Source: Psychroserpens algicola (GTDB lineage: Bacteria; Bacteroidota; Bacteroidia; Flavobacteriales; Flavobacteriaceae). Taken from it: 64,000 bases of DNA. Within the stretch, counting starts at the first letter, position 1; each line of letters starts with the position of its first letter. This document shows positions 43,379-51,315 of this stretch, in pieces. The DNA lies in the NCBI RefSeq assembly GCF_014526325.1, contig NZ_JACNMJ010000009.1, positions 1 to 64,000 of the forward strand, in the 5' to 3' direction. A model generated the notes under the pieces. The model worked only from the letters and a program-made list of their open reading frames with translations, was not told the DNA's origin and did not search any database. A program made the translations under genes and the position numbers.

Positions 43379-44938
43379 TTATAAATGCCCAGTAGCAGCC
43401 TCAGCACAACGCTCACCATCCATAGCCGCCGAAACAATGCCTCCAGCATAACCTCCACCTTCACCACAAGGAAATAAGTTTGTGATTTCTGGATGGGCTA
43501 AATTTTCATTTCTCGGAATATTTACTGGTGACGAGGTTCGGGACTCAACACCTATAATATTAGCTTCAGCGGTGTAATATCCTCTCATTTTTTCACCAAA
43601 AGCCTTAAATCCTTTCCGAAGAGAACTACCGATAAGTTTTGGGAAAAGGGAATGTAATGGCGCCGATTTTAATCCGGGTTGATATGAGGTTGGATTCAAA
43701 CTTGAAGATAGATTGCCTTCAACAAAATCGGTGAGCCTCTGTGCAGGTGCTGTTTGTGTTCGTCCTCCAGCAGTAAAAGCTAAGCGCTCTAAATCCTTTT
43801 GGTATTCTAATCCTTTCAGAGCACCATATTGTTCATATTTGTAGAGGTCTTTATCTGAGTTGATTTCAACAACTATTCCAGAGTTAGCATATTCGTTATT
43901 GCGTTTTGACGGAGACATACCATTGACAACAACCTCACCATTAGCTGTAGCTGCCGGAACTATAAAACCGCCTGGACACATACAAAACGAGTATACACCT
44001 CTATGGTTTACTTGTTGCACAAGACTGTAAGCTGCGGCTGGCAAAAGTTCATCTCTTTTTTCGCCTTTACAGTGGTATTGTATACCGTCTATGATGTCTT
44101 GTGGATGCTCTACACGAACACCCATTGCAAACGATTTGGCTTTTAGTTGGATGCCTTTATTGTGTAATAGATAGTAAATATCTCTAGCCGAATGTCCAGT
44201 AGCTAAAATTACGTTTTCAGTATCAAGCTCATGACCGTTTTTAAGTATAATAGATGTGATCTTGTGGTCTTTTATATTAAAATCGGTAACGCGTGTTTCA
44301 AAATGTACTTCGCCTCCAAACTTTAAAATGGTTTCACGTATATTTTTTACCACTTTAGGAAGTTTATTAGTTCCAATATGTGGATGAGCATCAACTAATA
44401 TTTGGTCTGTTGCACCATGAAATACTAAGTTTTCAAATATTTTTCTCACATCACCACGCTTGAGACTTCTAGTATATAATTTTCCGTCGCTATAAGTACC
44501 AGCACCACCTTCACCAAAGCAATAATTAGAATCTTCATTTACGAGATGGTCTTGATTGATTGCTTTTAAATCACGTCGTCTGTCTTGAACATTTTTGCCA
44601 CGTTCAAGAACGATAGGTTTAAATCCGAGTTCAATACAGCGTAGAGCAGCGTACATGCCAGCGGGTCCAAAGCCAATAATATGAATGGGTTTGGCGTGAG
44701 ATACATCCTTATAATCAAAAACATAGTTTGAATGTTCAGGAATTGGTTCATTGATATAAACGTCAACTTTGTAATTGATAATAATCAGTTTTTTTCTAGC
44801 ATCTATGGATTTTCGAAGCACTTTTACTGCCGAAATGTCTTCAGATTTAACATTTAAAAGTTGAGAAGCTTTATTGACCAAAATACCAGTCTGTCGCTCT
44901 TCTTGGAGTGTAATTCGAAGTTGGAGTTGTTTGATCAT
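43379..44938 (-). CDS. NAD(P)/FAD-dependent oxidoreductase (COG2509-like)
   Basis: 519 residues. FAD-binding GFGPAGMYAAL near residue 95, CFGEGGAGTYSDGKL and a C-terminal CGEGGGYAGGIVSAAMDG motif, all found in this group of predicted dehydrogenases. The N-terminal ~80 residues form a ferredoxin-like domain typical of the family. The substrate is unknown. No operon partner is close; fabD is 77 bp downstream. Confidence 0.88.
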   Translation of the reverse strand: MIKQLQLRITLQEERQTGILVNKASQLLNVKSEDISAVKVLRKSIDARKKLIIINYKVDVYINEPIPEHSNYVFDYKDVSHAKPIHIIGFGPAGMYAALRCIELGFKPIVLERGKNVQDRRRDLKAINQDHLVNEDSNYCFGEGGAGTYSDGKLYTRSLKRGDVRKIFENLVFHGATDQILVDAHPHIGTNKLPKVVKNIRETILKFGGEVHFETRVTDFNIKDHKITSIILKNGHELDTENVILATGHSARDIYYLLHNKGIQLKAKSFAMGVRVEHPQDIIDGIQYHCKGEKRDELLPAAAYSLVQQVNHRGVYSFCMCPGGFIVPAATANGEVVVNGMSPSKRNNEYANSGIVVEINSDKDLYKYEQYGALKGLEYQKDLERLAFTAGGRTQTAPAQRLTDFVEGNLSSSLNPTSYQPGLKSAPLHSLFPKLIGSSLRKGFKAFGEKMRGYYTAEANIIGVESRTSSPVNIPRNENLAHPEITNLFPCGEGGGYAGGIVSAAMDGERCAEAATGHL

Positions 44939-45029
44939 AAGTTAAACTTAAAGTGATTCAATTTAAATATTATTTATAGAATTTTCTAAGAATATGTTTC
45001 TAACTGATAAAATTATTATGTATAGATTT

Positions 45030-45551
45030 TCAGAATTGAAACTGAAGAAAAAACTGATACATATAGATATTATTTTTTTTATTGAAATTATACTGAGATA
45101 GTATTCCTAACTGAGTTCTTTGAGATGCTACATACATAAATTTTGCACGAACTGGTATGTTCAAACTTACTCCCTGTTTATCGCTTTTAAGTTTGGTCTG
45201 TTCTATGTAACCAATTCCTGAGAACAGATCAAATGCGAAATTATCAGATAATTCAAATGCTCTTCCGTACAATGCATTAATATCTACATATGCATGAATA
45301 GTATTTTTAAGTACTTCGTTCTCATTTAAAACGCCATAACCAACAGCAAAACTTGAGGCTAATAAATGATTATTAATTTGAAAAGTAATTTGAAATGAAG
45401 CAGAAACACCCGATTTACCTTTGATTTTTTCAAGTTTGTAAAACCCAAGACCATTAGTGATTGATTTAAACTGAATTCCTGAAGATTCTTGAGAAGAAAC
45501 AGATATACTGCAAATTAAGTAGATAAAAACAGTGAATAGGATGTTCCTCAT
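45030..45551 (-). CDS. Exported beta-rich protein of unknown function
   Basis: 173 residues with a signal peptide (about 1-20, ending VSSQ). The mature part has short alternating strands with aromatic residues and ends YQFFLQFQF, an outer-membrane barrel-like C-terminus. Its ATG follows the TAA of the DHFR gene with no gap (TAAATG), so the two are co-translated. No family recognised. Confidence 0.65.
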   Translation of the reverse strand: MRNILFTVFIYLICSISVSSQESSGIQFKSITNGLGFYKLEKIKGKSGVSASFQITFQINNHLLASSFAVGYGVLNENEVLKNTIHAYVDINALYGRAFELSDNFAFDLFSGIGYIEQTKLKSDKQGVSLNIPVRAKFMYVASQRTQLGILSQYNFNKKNNIYMYQFFLQFQF

Positions 45552-46481
45552 TTAATATCTCTTGAATGTCATAAATGTAAACGAATATTCATGTTTCTCA
45601 TCCTTCTCGTGAAACTCACTGTAAGTTTCTTTCCAGATGGTTCTATCAATTTCAGGGAAAAAAGTATCAGCATTTTCAAAGCTGTGATGCACACGCGTGA
45701 TTTCAATTTTATCAGCTAACATCATAAATTGTTTGTAAATTTCACCACCTCCTATAATGAATGGTTGCTTGTCATTTCGAGCTGCATCTAGTGCATCTTC
45801 CATAGTGTTAACGACAATCACACCATTGGGTACTTGATAATTATCTTGCCTTGTAATGACAATATGTGTACGGTTAGGTAATGGCTTAGGAAAACTTTCG
45901 AAGGTTTTGCGTCCCATAATAATATGATGACCATTTGTTAATGACTTGAAACGCTTGAGATCATCACTTAAGTGCCAGATTAAATCATTGTCTTTACCAA
46001 TGGCATTGTTTTCACCAGCTGCAACAATAATGGTTAATTCAGTTTTTTTTTTTTGATTAGAAACCATACTATCTACAGTCTCATTATAGGCTTGAGACTT
46101 GGCTATTTCAGTTTCTTCATTTAGAAATTTTTGTTTTAGGGCGTCAATGCGTTCTTGCTGTTTTGCGACTAAAGCTTCACGTTGTTGATCTTCCCAGTCT
46201 TTACCCATAAAACTGTGTGTAATGAAAACACTTATGAAATGATAGATGAAAAGAGCAAGCCATAATACAATTGCAATCACAAACCAATCCAGTCCTGCTA
46301 TTTTAAAGTCTTTTCCAATGCCTAAAACAGTATTCGCTAAGATTAAAATTACAGAGCCAATTAAGAATATAACAAAATGAATGTAAACACGTTTTTTTTG
46401 CCGAATACGTTTTTCAGCATATTTTATTAATTCTAATTGTGCCTTGTCTATTTGGGGAATGGATTTCTTTTTTCCGAACAT
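45552..46481 (-). CDS. folA: Dihydrofolate reductase with N-terminal 2TM domain (fusion)
   Basis: 309 residues, about twice a normal DHFR. Residues 1-120 match a 2TM domain: basic N-terminus, two membrane helices (about 33-53 and 64-90) and a charged coiled coil. Residues about 148-309 are a full DHFR: IIVAAGENNAIGKDNDLIWH, MGRKTFESFP and IIGGGEIYKQF. The junction (QKKKT, 143-147) is encoded by a run of 12 A on the coding strand (46043-46054), and Met139 (46067) would give a stand-alone DHFR. A membrane-tethered DHFR is unusual; I cannot rule out an indel joining two genes. It reduces dihydrofolate, working with thyA nearby. Confidence 0.88.
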   Translation of the reverse strand: MFGKKKSIPQIDKAQLELIKYAEKRIRQKKRVYIHFVIFLIGSVILILANTVLGIGKDFKIAGLDWFVIAIVLWLALFIYHFISVFITHSFMGKDWEDQQREALVAKQQERIDALKQKFLNEETEIAKSQAYNETVDSMVSNQKKKTELTIIVAAGENNAIGKDNDLIWHLSDDLKRFKSLTNGHHIIMGRKTFESFPKPLPNRTHIVITRQDNYQVPNGVIVVNTMEDALDAARNDKQPFIIGGGEIYKQFMMLADKIEITRVHHSFENADTFFPEIDRTIWKETYSEFHEKDEKHEYSFTFMTFKRY

Positions 46482-46781
46482 AAATCAAAAAGTTTCTAAT
46501 GGTAAAGTTAATCTTTTTAACGCAAACGATGTAATTATTTTTTTCTGGATAAATCAGGAAAATACGAAAACGTTATAGTCTTTAACTTGATGAAAATCAG
46601 AGATTAAACGCTTGTATTTGAATTGAGAATCTCGTAATTAATGTTAATCTTTTTTACATAATTTAAATTAAAGTTATATCAATTTTATTAAAATGATAAT
46701 TCTTTTATTTTCAGTTGATTATTCATTTGAGTGTGAAATATTCTTTTATACATTTGACCCCAGAAATTAATTCATATTATT
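46482..46781. other. Divergent intergenic region between the DHFR fusion and the CBM48 gene
   Basis: 300 bp, very AT-rich, no coding frame. It holds a consensus promoter for the plus-strand gene (46726-46756). No minus-strand promoter with a full match was found; no strong hairpin. Confidence 0.7.
46726..46756 (+). promoter_or_regulatory. Putative promoter of the CBM48 gene
   Basis: TTTG (46726-46729), 19 bp, TACATTTG (46749-46756): a full consensus match, 25 bp before the ATG. Confidence 0.75.
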
Positions 46782-47081
46782 ATGGCAATTAAAAAACAAT
46801 ACTTAAAAAGCAAACCAGTTTGTAAGGTTACATTTTCTGTGCCTGCTGAAGAAGCTAACAAGGTAGCAGTTGTGGGAACATTCAATGAATGGAACGAAAA
46901 GAAAGCTGTTAAATTGAAAAAATTAAAAAACGGAACTTTTAAAGGTACTGTAGATTTAGAAAAAGACAACTCTTATGAGTTTAGATATGTAGTAGATGGT
47001 CAATGGGTAAATGATGACCAGGCTGATGCTTATGCATGGAGCGATTTTGCTGCTACCGAAAACGGTGTCTTAAATGTATAG
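46782..47081 (+). CDS. CBM48-like (glycogen-recognition/isoamylase early-set) domain protein
   Basis: 99 residues, no signal peptide. VAVVGTFNEWNEKKAVKLKK and YEFRYVVDGQWVNDDQADAY are the AMPK-beta/CBM48 pattern, an immunoglobulin-like fold that binds glycogen-type glucans. Whole protein is just this domain, so it probably binds glucan in the cytoplasm or acts as a subunit. Own promoter and terminator. Confidence 0.9.
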   Translation: MAIKKQYLKSKPVCKVTFSVPAEEANKVAVVGTFNEWNEKKAVKLKKLKNGTFKGTVDLEKDNSYEFRYVVDGQWVNDDQADAYAWSDFAATENGVLNV

Positions 47082-47103
47082 TTAACCGTTTTAAAAGAAC
47101 AAC

Positions 47104-47135
47104 AAAAAGCGTCTGGAATTTTCGAGACGCTTTTT
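47104..47135. terminator. Bidirectional terminator between CBM48 and TonB-like genes
   Basis: Stem AAAAAGCGTCT (47104-47114) with AGACGCTTTTT (47125-47135), with A and T runs on both sides. Confidence 0.9.
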
Positions 47136-47138
47136 TTA

Positions 47139-47654
47139 TTAATTTTTTTTCTCCTTCGTGTTATTACCAGTTACAGCAAATACAATTGGTAATGAATAGG
47201 AGACGACTACAGGTTCTCCTTTGTGAATTCCAGGTTTTTCCAAGTCTGGAATTAGTGCTATAACCCGCTTTGCTTCTTTTTCTAGTTCTCTACGAGCTGC
47301 TCTTGCCTGAATATTTATCACTTTTCCTTCTTTATCTATTTTAAAAGTGGTGATAATTCTCACTTTACCAGGAGGTAAGCCTAATCTGGAGGCTAAGCCA
47401 GAATCAAATTCTGTACCCACAAGCCTTCCTATTTTGTCACTCATACACTTTTTTAATTGCGCATTAGATAGTTTGTCATCACAACCTTTGTAAATAGGAA
47501 CATTTTCAACGACTACAAATGGAACTTCTGTTTCTTTTTCTGAATGCTCTTCTATGGTTTCGATTTCGATAACCTCTGTTTCTGAATTGGGCTGCACTTG
47601 AGCAAAAACCATCATGCTCATAAAGAGCATCATTATACTAAAAGTAGTTTTCAT
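47139..47654 (-). CDS. Exported TonB C-terminal domain protein
   Basis: 171 residues. The N-terminus is a cleavable-type signal peptide (about 1-19, ending VFAQ) rather than a TonB membrane anchor. A Glu-rich linker (about 25-45) is followed by a TonB_C-like domain (about 50-160), with the Bacteroidota pattern YKGCDDK...LKKCMSDKI that may form a disulfide, and RIITTFKIDKEGKV. Canonical TonB needs an anchor to couple with ExbB/D, so this may be a soluble variant. 8 bp after thyA, co-directional. Confidence 0.75.
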   Translation of the reverse strand: MKTTFSIMMLFMSMMVFAQVQPNSETEVIEIETIEEHSEKETEVPFVVVENVPIYKGCDDKLSNAQLKKCMSDKIGRLVGTEFDSGLASRLGLPPGKVRIITTFKIDKEGKVINIQARAARRELEKEAKRVIALIPDLEKPGIHKGEPVVVSYSLPIVFAVTGNNTKEKKN

Positions 47655-47662
47655 ATAAATAT

Positions 47663-48487
47663 TTAAATAGCTACAACACCTTTGATATGTGGGTGCGGAT
47701 TATAATTTTCTAAAGTAAAGTCTTCAAATTTAAATGCGAAGAGGTCTTTTACTTCAGGATTTAGTTTCATAGTTGGTAAGGGTCTGATGTCTCTGGATAA
47801 TTGCAGTTCTAATTGTGCAAAATGATTGCTGTAAATATGAGCATCACCAAAAGTATGTATGAACTCTCCTGCTTCATAGCCGCAAACTTGTGCCATCATC
47901 ATGGTGAATAAAGCATAGGAAGCAATGTTAAATGGTACGCCTAAAAAAATGTCCGCGCTACGTTGGTAAAGTTGACAAGATAACTTGCCTTCAGCTACAT
48001 AAAACTGAAAAAAAGCATGGCAAGGTGGTAATGCTGCTTTTCCATTAGCTACATTTTCAGCAAAAGATTTTGAAGTATCGGGTAACACTGAAGGATTCCA
48101 AGCCGAAACAAGCATGCGACGACTATTAGGGTTGTGTTTTAATGTTTCAATGATATCTTTAATCTGATCGATGTCATCACTATTCCAGTTACGCCATTGA
48201 TGACCATACACGGGACCTAAATCACCATTGTCGTCTGCCCATTCATTCCAGATGCGTACACCGTTTTCAGTTAAATATTTCGTGTTAGTATCACCATTTA
48301 AAAACCAAAGCAATTCGTAGATTATCGATTTTAAATGTAGTTTTTTGGTTGTTACCATTGGAAAACCTTCACTTAAATCAAAACGCATTTGATATCCAAA
48401 CACGCTTTTGGTTCCTGTTCCTGTGCGATCTCCTTTTACATTTCCTTCTGCTAAGACATGTTTTACTAAGTCGTGGTATTGTTTCAT
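47663..48487 (-). CDS. thyA: Thymidylate synthase
   Basis: 274 residues from the ATG at 48487 ([12 protein letters not shown]); the frame runs 57 bp further up but through a palindromic repeat. Catalytic Cys156 in [20 protein letters not shown] and [15 protein letters not shown] are the conserved motifs. Converts dUMP to dTMP, producing dihydrofolate that the nearby DHFR recycles. Downstream of the nucleoside transporter. Confidence 0.97.
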   Translation of the reverse strand: MKQYHDLVKHVLAEGNVKGDRTGTGTKSVFGYQMRFDLSEGFPMVTTKKLHLKSIIYELLWFLNGDTNTKYLTENGVRIWNEWADDNGDLGPVYGHQWRNWNSDDIDQIKDIIETLKHNPNSRRMLVSAWNPSVLPDTSKSFAENVANGKAALPPCHAFFQFYVAEGKLSCQLYQRSADIFLGVPFNIASYALFTMMMAQVCGYEAGEFIHTFGDAHIYSNHFAQLELQLSRDIRPLPTMKLNPEVKDLFAFKFEDFTLENYNPHPHIKGVVAI

Positions 48488-48492
48488 AATAT

Positions 48493-48534
48493 TTCCCGCC
48501 TTTCGGCTCCGCTCAAGATAAACTCCAGCGGGAA
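48493..48534. repeat. Palindromic dispersed-type repeat in the thyA leader
   Basis: TTCCCGC (48493-48499) pairs with GCGGGAA (48528-48534), enclosing CGGCTCCGCTCAAG and further bases. It is clearly GC-richer than its surroundings and resembles the short repeats with a CTCCGCTCA core that are scattered in flavobacterial genomes. It lies 6 bp before the thyA ATG. Confidence 0.6.
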
Positions 48535-48565
48535 TCTTTTTCATTAAACTTAAATTATGGGTGAG

Positions 48566-48634
48566 ATGCTGAAATCAAAGATTCATAAGCTCTATCATAA
48601 AAAATAGATGGTTGTGAATAAACGTGTTCAGCAT
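48566..48634. repeat. Spaced inverted repeat ATGCTGAA...TTCAGCAT
   Basis: GAGATGCTGAAA at 48563-48574 and its inverted partner TTCAGCATGACG at 48627-48638, 53 bp apart. The two halves resemble the dispersed GAGATGCTGAAA / TTCAGCATGAC element common in Flavobacteriaceae intergenic DNA. Confidence 0.55.
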
Positions 48635-48655
48635 GACGTTTAGCGAAAATAAAAA

Positions 48656-48685
48656 AAAGCCATAAAAAGTAATTCTAATGGCTTT
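48656..48685 (-). terminator. Terminator after the nucleoside transporter
   Basis: AAAGCCAT (48656-48663) with ATGGCTTT (48678-48685), followed on the minus strand by a T run of eight. Confidence 0.75.
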
Positions 48686-48769
48686 GATTTATATTAAAAG
48701 TTATTAACTAATAACCAAGACTAGTTTGCTTATACATTTGGGCTAGTTAACATATCTGTGATAATACCA

Positions 48770-50581
48770 TTAGCCAATTATCATTCCGGCAATAGTAGCA
48801 GATATTAGTGATGCTAAGGTACCACCAATTAAAGCTTTCATTCCAAATTTTGATAATTGTGTTCGTTGTCCAGGCGCTAAAGACCCAATACCGCCAATTT
48901 GAATACCTATAGAAGCAAAGTTTGCAAAACCGCAAAGCATATAGGTCGCCATTATTATTGACTTTTCGTATTTTAAATGTGTCGCATTTGCAGCATTTTT
49001 AAGATCTGCCAATTGAATGTAACCAATAAATTCGCTAGCTGCCAATTTGATACCAAGCAGTTGCCCCATGAGAGCCATATCTTCGGTGGCGACACCAATG
49101 AGCCACATTAATGGCGCGAAAAGGTATCCTAAAATAAGTTCCAGAGATAGACTTTGGTAACTTGTATTTCCTGCAATCCATTCATTGAGGGTAGTGACAT
49201 CACCAACCCAACCTAAAATACCATTAATCATGGCAATAAAAGCGACAAAAACGAGTAACATTGCTCCAACGTTTACTGCAAGTTTTAGACCTTCAGTTGT
49301 ACCGTTGGCTATCGCGTCTAAAATGTTAGAACCTATTTTTTCTTTAGAAACAGCAACGTCTGTATTTACTTTTTCGGTTTGAGGATATAGTATTTTTGAA
49401 ATTACAATAGCACCAGGAGCCGCCATTACAGAAGCCGCTAATAAGTGTTTTGCGTAGAATAGTCTTAGGGCTTCATCTTCTCCTCCCAAGAAACCAATAT
49501 AAGCTGCTAATACAGCGCCTGCAACGGTTGCCATACCACCGATCATGACCAATAGAATTTCGGATTTATTCATTTTTTCGAGATAGGCCTTAATCAGCAA
49601 AGGAGCTTCGGTTTGTCCTAAAAAGATGTTGCCGGCAACACTTAAGCTTTCAGCTCCAGAAATTTTAAGTGCTTTGGATAGTAACCACGCCATAGCTTTA
49701 ACTACTTTTTGAATTACTCCTAAGTAAAACAACACAGAAGTTAACGCAGAAAAGAAGATGATGGTTGGCAACACTTGAAAAGCAAATATAAATCCGTAAG
49801 AATTAACATCCATAACTCCGCTAAAAAGGAATTCACTTCCAGCTCTGGTAAAATCCAATATATTTATAAAGACTTGACCTATGGCTTCGAAGATGTCTTT
49901 TACAAAGTCAACTTGCAAAACACAAATAGCAATAATCAGTTGAAACGCTAATCCTATCACTACTGTTTTCCAATTGATGCCTTTACGATTACTACTAAAT
50001 AAAAACGCAATGATTAAAAGTGTAATCATACCTAAAGCACCTCTCCAAATACTGTTAAAACTATAGCCTTCACTTTTAATAATATCATCAATGGCTTCAC
50101 CTTGCGGAATGTAGTTAGGATGTTTATCTGATACGAATGTGTAAACATCGTTTGCGTTTTTTAAAATTAATTCAGAGTCGCTTTTGTTTACAATCTCGTA
50201 ATAAACATCTACTGTGGTTGGAGCTTTTTGTTTGAATACTAATAGGTTATTGTTTTGCAACCAAAACCCCTTATTGAAATTGTTGTTTAATATGGATTCA
50301 TATTCACCATCTTCGCCAAGATTTAAAAACTCTTTTCCTTCAATAAAATCGACATCTCCAGTTTTACCTTCAGGGTAGTTGTCAAAAGATTCATGCTTTA
50401 ATAATTGCCAATTATTGAGAACGGTGTTTGTTAATTCAACCTTTAATGATTCGACATTGTCTTTGATTTTTTGAAATTGTTCAACTGTTGGTAAACTGTC
50501 TATATTGTTGTTAGTATCTTGACTGAAAGTCAGTGTAATTCCAAAAAAAATAGCTGTAACAGCTAGTAAAAAATGTCTCAT
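48770..50581 (-). CDS. NupC-type nucleoside transporter with N-terminal extracytoplasmic domain
   Basis: 603 residues from the ATG at 50581 (MRHFLLAVTA); the frame extends 63 bp upstream over the end of the bifunctional nuclease gene. Residues 1-20 are a signal peptide, about 21-175 a soluble beta-rich domain (GEDGEYESILNNNFNKGFW, lipocalin-like in character), then the CNT transporter with about ten helices. GQTEAPLLIKAYLEKM and the following GGMATVAGAVLAAYI are the NupC hallmarks. It imports nucleosides with Na+ or H+. Downstream of the nuclease gene (10 bp) and upstream of thyA. Confidence 0.9.
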   Translation of the reverse strand: MRHFLLAVTAIFFGITLTFSQDTNNNIDSLPTVEQFQKIKDNVESLKVELTNTVLNNWQLLKHESFDNYPEGKTGDVDFIEGKEFLNLGEDGEYESILNNNFNKGFWLQNNNLLVFKQKAPTTVDVYYEIVNKSDSELILKNANDVYTFVSDKHPNYIPQGEAIDDIIKSEGYSFNSIWRGALGMITLLIIAFLFSSNRKGINWKTVVIGLAFQLIIAICVLQVDFVKDIFEAIGQVFINILDFTRAGSEFLFSGVMDVNSYGFIFAFQVLPTIIFFSALTSVLFYLGVIQKVVKAMAWLLSKALKISGAESLSVAGNIFLGQTEAPLLIKAYLEKMNKSEILLVMIGGMATVAGAVLAAYIGFLGGEDEALRLFYAKHLLAASVMAAPGAIVISKILYPQTEKVNTDVAVSKEKIGSNILDAIANGTTEGLKLAVNVGAMLLVFVAFIAMINGILGWVGDVTTLNEWIAGNTSYQSLSLELILGYLFAPLMWLIGVATEDMALMGQLLGIKLAASEFIGYIQLADLKNAANATHLKYEKSIIMATYMLCGFANFASIGIQIGGIGSLAPGQRTQLSKFGMKALIGGTLASLISATIAGMIIG

Positions 50582-50591
50582 GAGAAAAGGA

Positions 50592-51200
50592 TTAGCGTTT
50601 GGAAATTTCGTCTCTAATTTTGGCTGCTTTTTCGTAGTCTTCATTATTTACAGCTTCATCTAGAAGGGTATGTAATTCCTGAAGCGACTTATCCATATAG
50701 TTGTCTTGTATGCTAGCTTCAATTTCTTCTGCTACCATATCGTCAACTAAAATGGAGTCTTGATCTTCAGTTTCTTTTTTAGGATTTACCTTAAGGTAGA
50801 TGCCTGCTTTATCTAAGATGTTTTTATAAGTAAAAATAGGCGCCTTAAAACGTAAGGCAAGAGCGATGGCATCACTGGTTCTGGCATCGATAATTTCTTC
50901 AATTTTGTCTCGCTCACAAATTAAACTGGAGTAAAATACACCATCAACTAGCTTATGAATGATGACTTGCTTGACAACAATATCAAAGCGGTCAGCAAAG
51001 TTTTTAAATAAATCATGAGTGAGTGGCCTTGGTGGTCGTATCTCTTTTTCGAGAGCTATGGCTATAGATTGTGCTTCAAAAGCACCAATAACAATAGGTA
51101 ATTTGCGATCACCATCAACTTCATTAAGAATTAAAGCATAAGCACCATTTTGGGTTTGGCTATATGATATTCCTTTTATGTTTAATTTAACTAGGCTCAT
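50592..51200 (-). CDS. Bifunctional nuclease (BFN/DUF151) family protein with UVR motif
   Basis: 202 residues. Residues about 1-140 are the BFN domain (LPIVIGAFEAQSIAIALEKE, then RTSDAIALALRFKAPIFTYKNIL). The C-terminal helix DEAVNNEDYEKAAKIRDEISKR is a UVR-like motif. Homologues have DNase/RNase activity in some hosts, but most are uncharacterised. A long interrupted hairpin (51221-51287) lies upstream, and the transporter gene follows 10 bp downstream. Confidence 0.88.
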   Translation of the reverse strand: MSLVKLNIKGISYSQTQNGAYALILNEVDGDRKLPIVIGAFEAQSIAIALEKEIRPPRPLTHDLFKNFADRFDIVVKQVIIHKLVDGVFYSSLICERDKIEEIIDARTSDAIALALRFKAPIFTYKNILDKAGIYLKVNPKKETEDQDSILVDDMVAEEIEASIQDNYMDKSLQELHTLLDEAVNNEDYEKAAKIRDEISKR

Positions 51201-51220
51201 AATTTATAAAATGTAAAGAA

Positions 51221-51287
51221 CTGTTTTAATTTGGACTTTACAAACTGCAAAATGCAGATTTATGTATAAAGAACCAAATCAAAACAG
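51221..51287 (-). promoter_or_regulatory. Interrupted long hairpin between etfA and the bifunctional nuclease gene
   Basis: A 14-base arm (51221-51234, starts CTGTTTT) pairs with 51274-51287 with one mismatch; inside are TTTA/TAAA and a perfect CTGCA/TGCAG hairpin (51245-51257). On the minus strand it follows the etfA stop by 28 bases and precedes the nuclease ATG by about 20. It may end most etfBA messages or act as a processing or attenuation site. Confidence 0.6.
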
Positions 51288-51315
51288 CCCTTTTCAAACT
51301 ACAATTTATAAAAAA

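Noticed and set aside
46043-46054. Sequencing error in the 12-A run as the sole reason for the DHFR fusion
   Set aside because: The open frame continues cleanly through both domains, so no error is needed to explain it. An error remains possible and is listed as a check.
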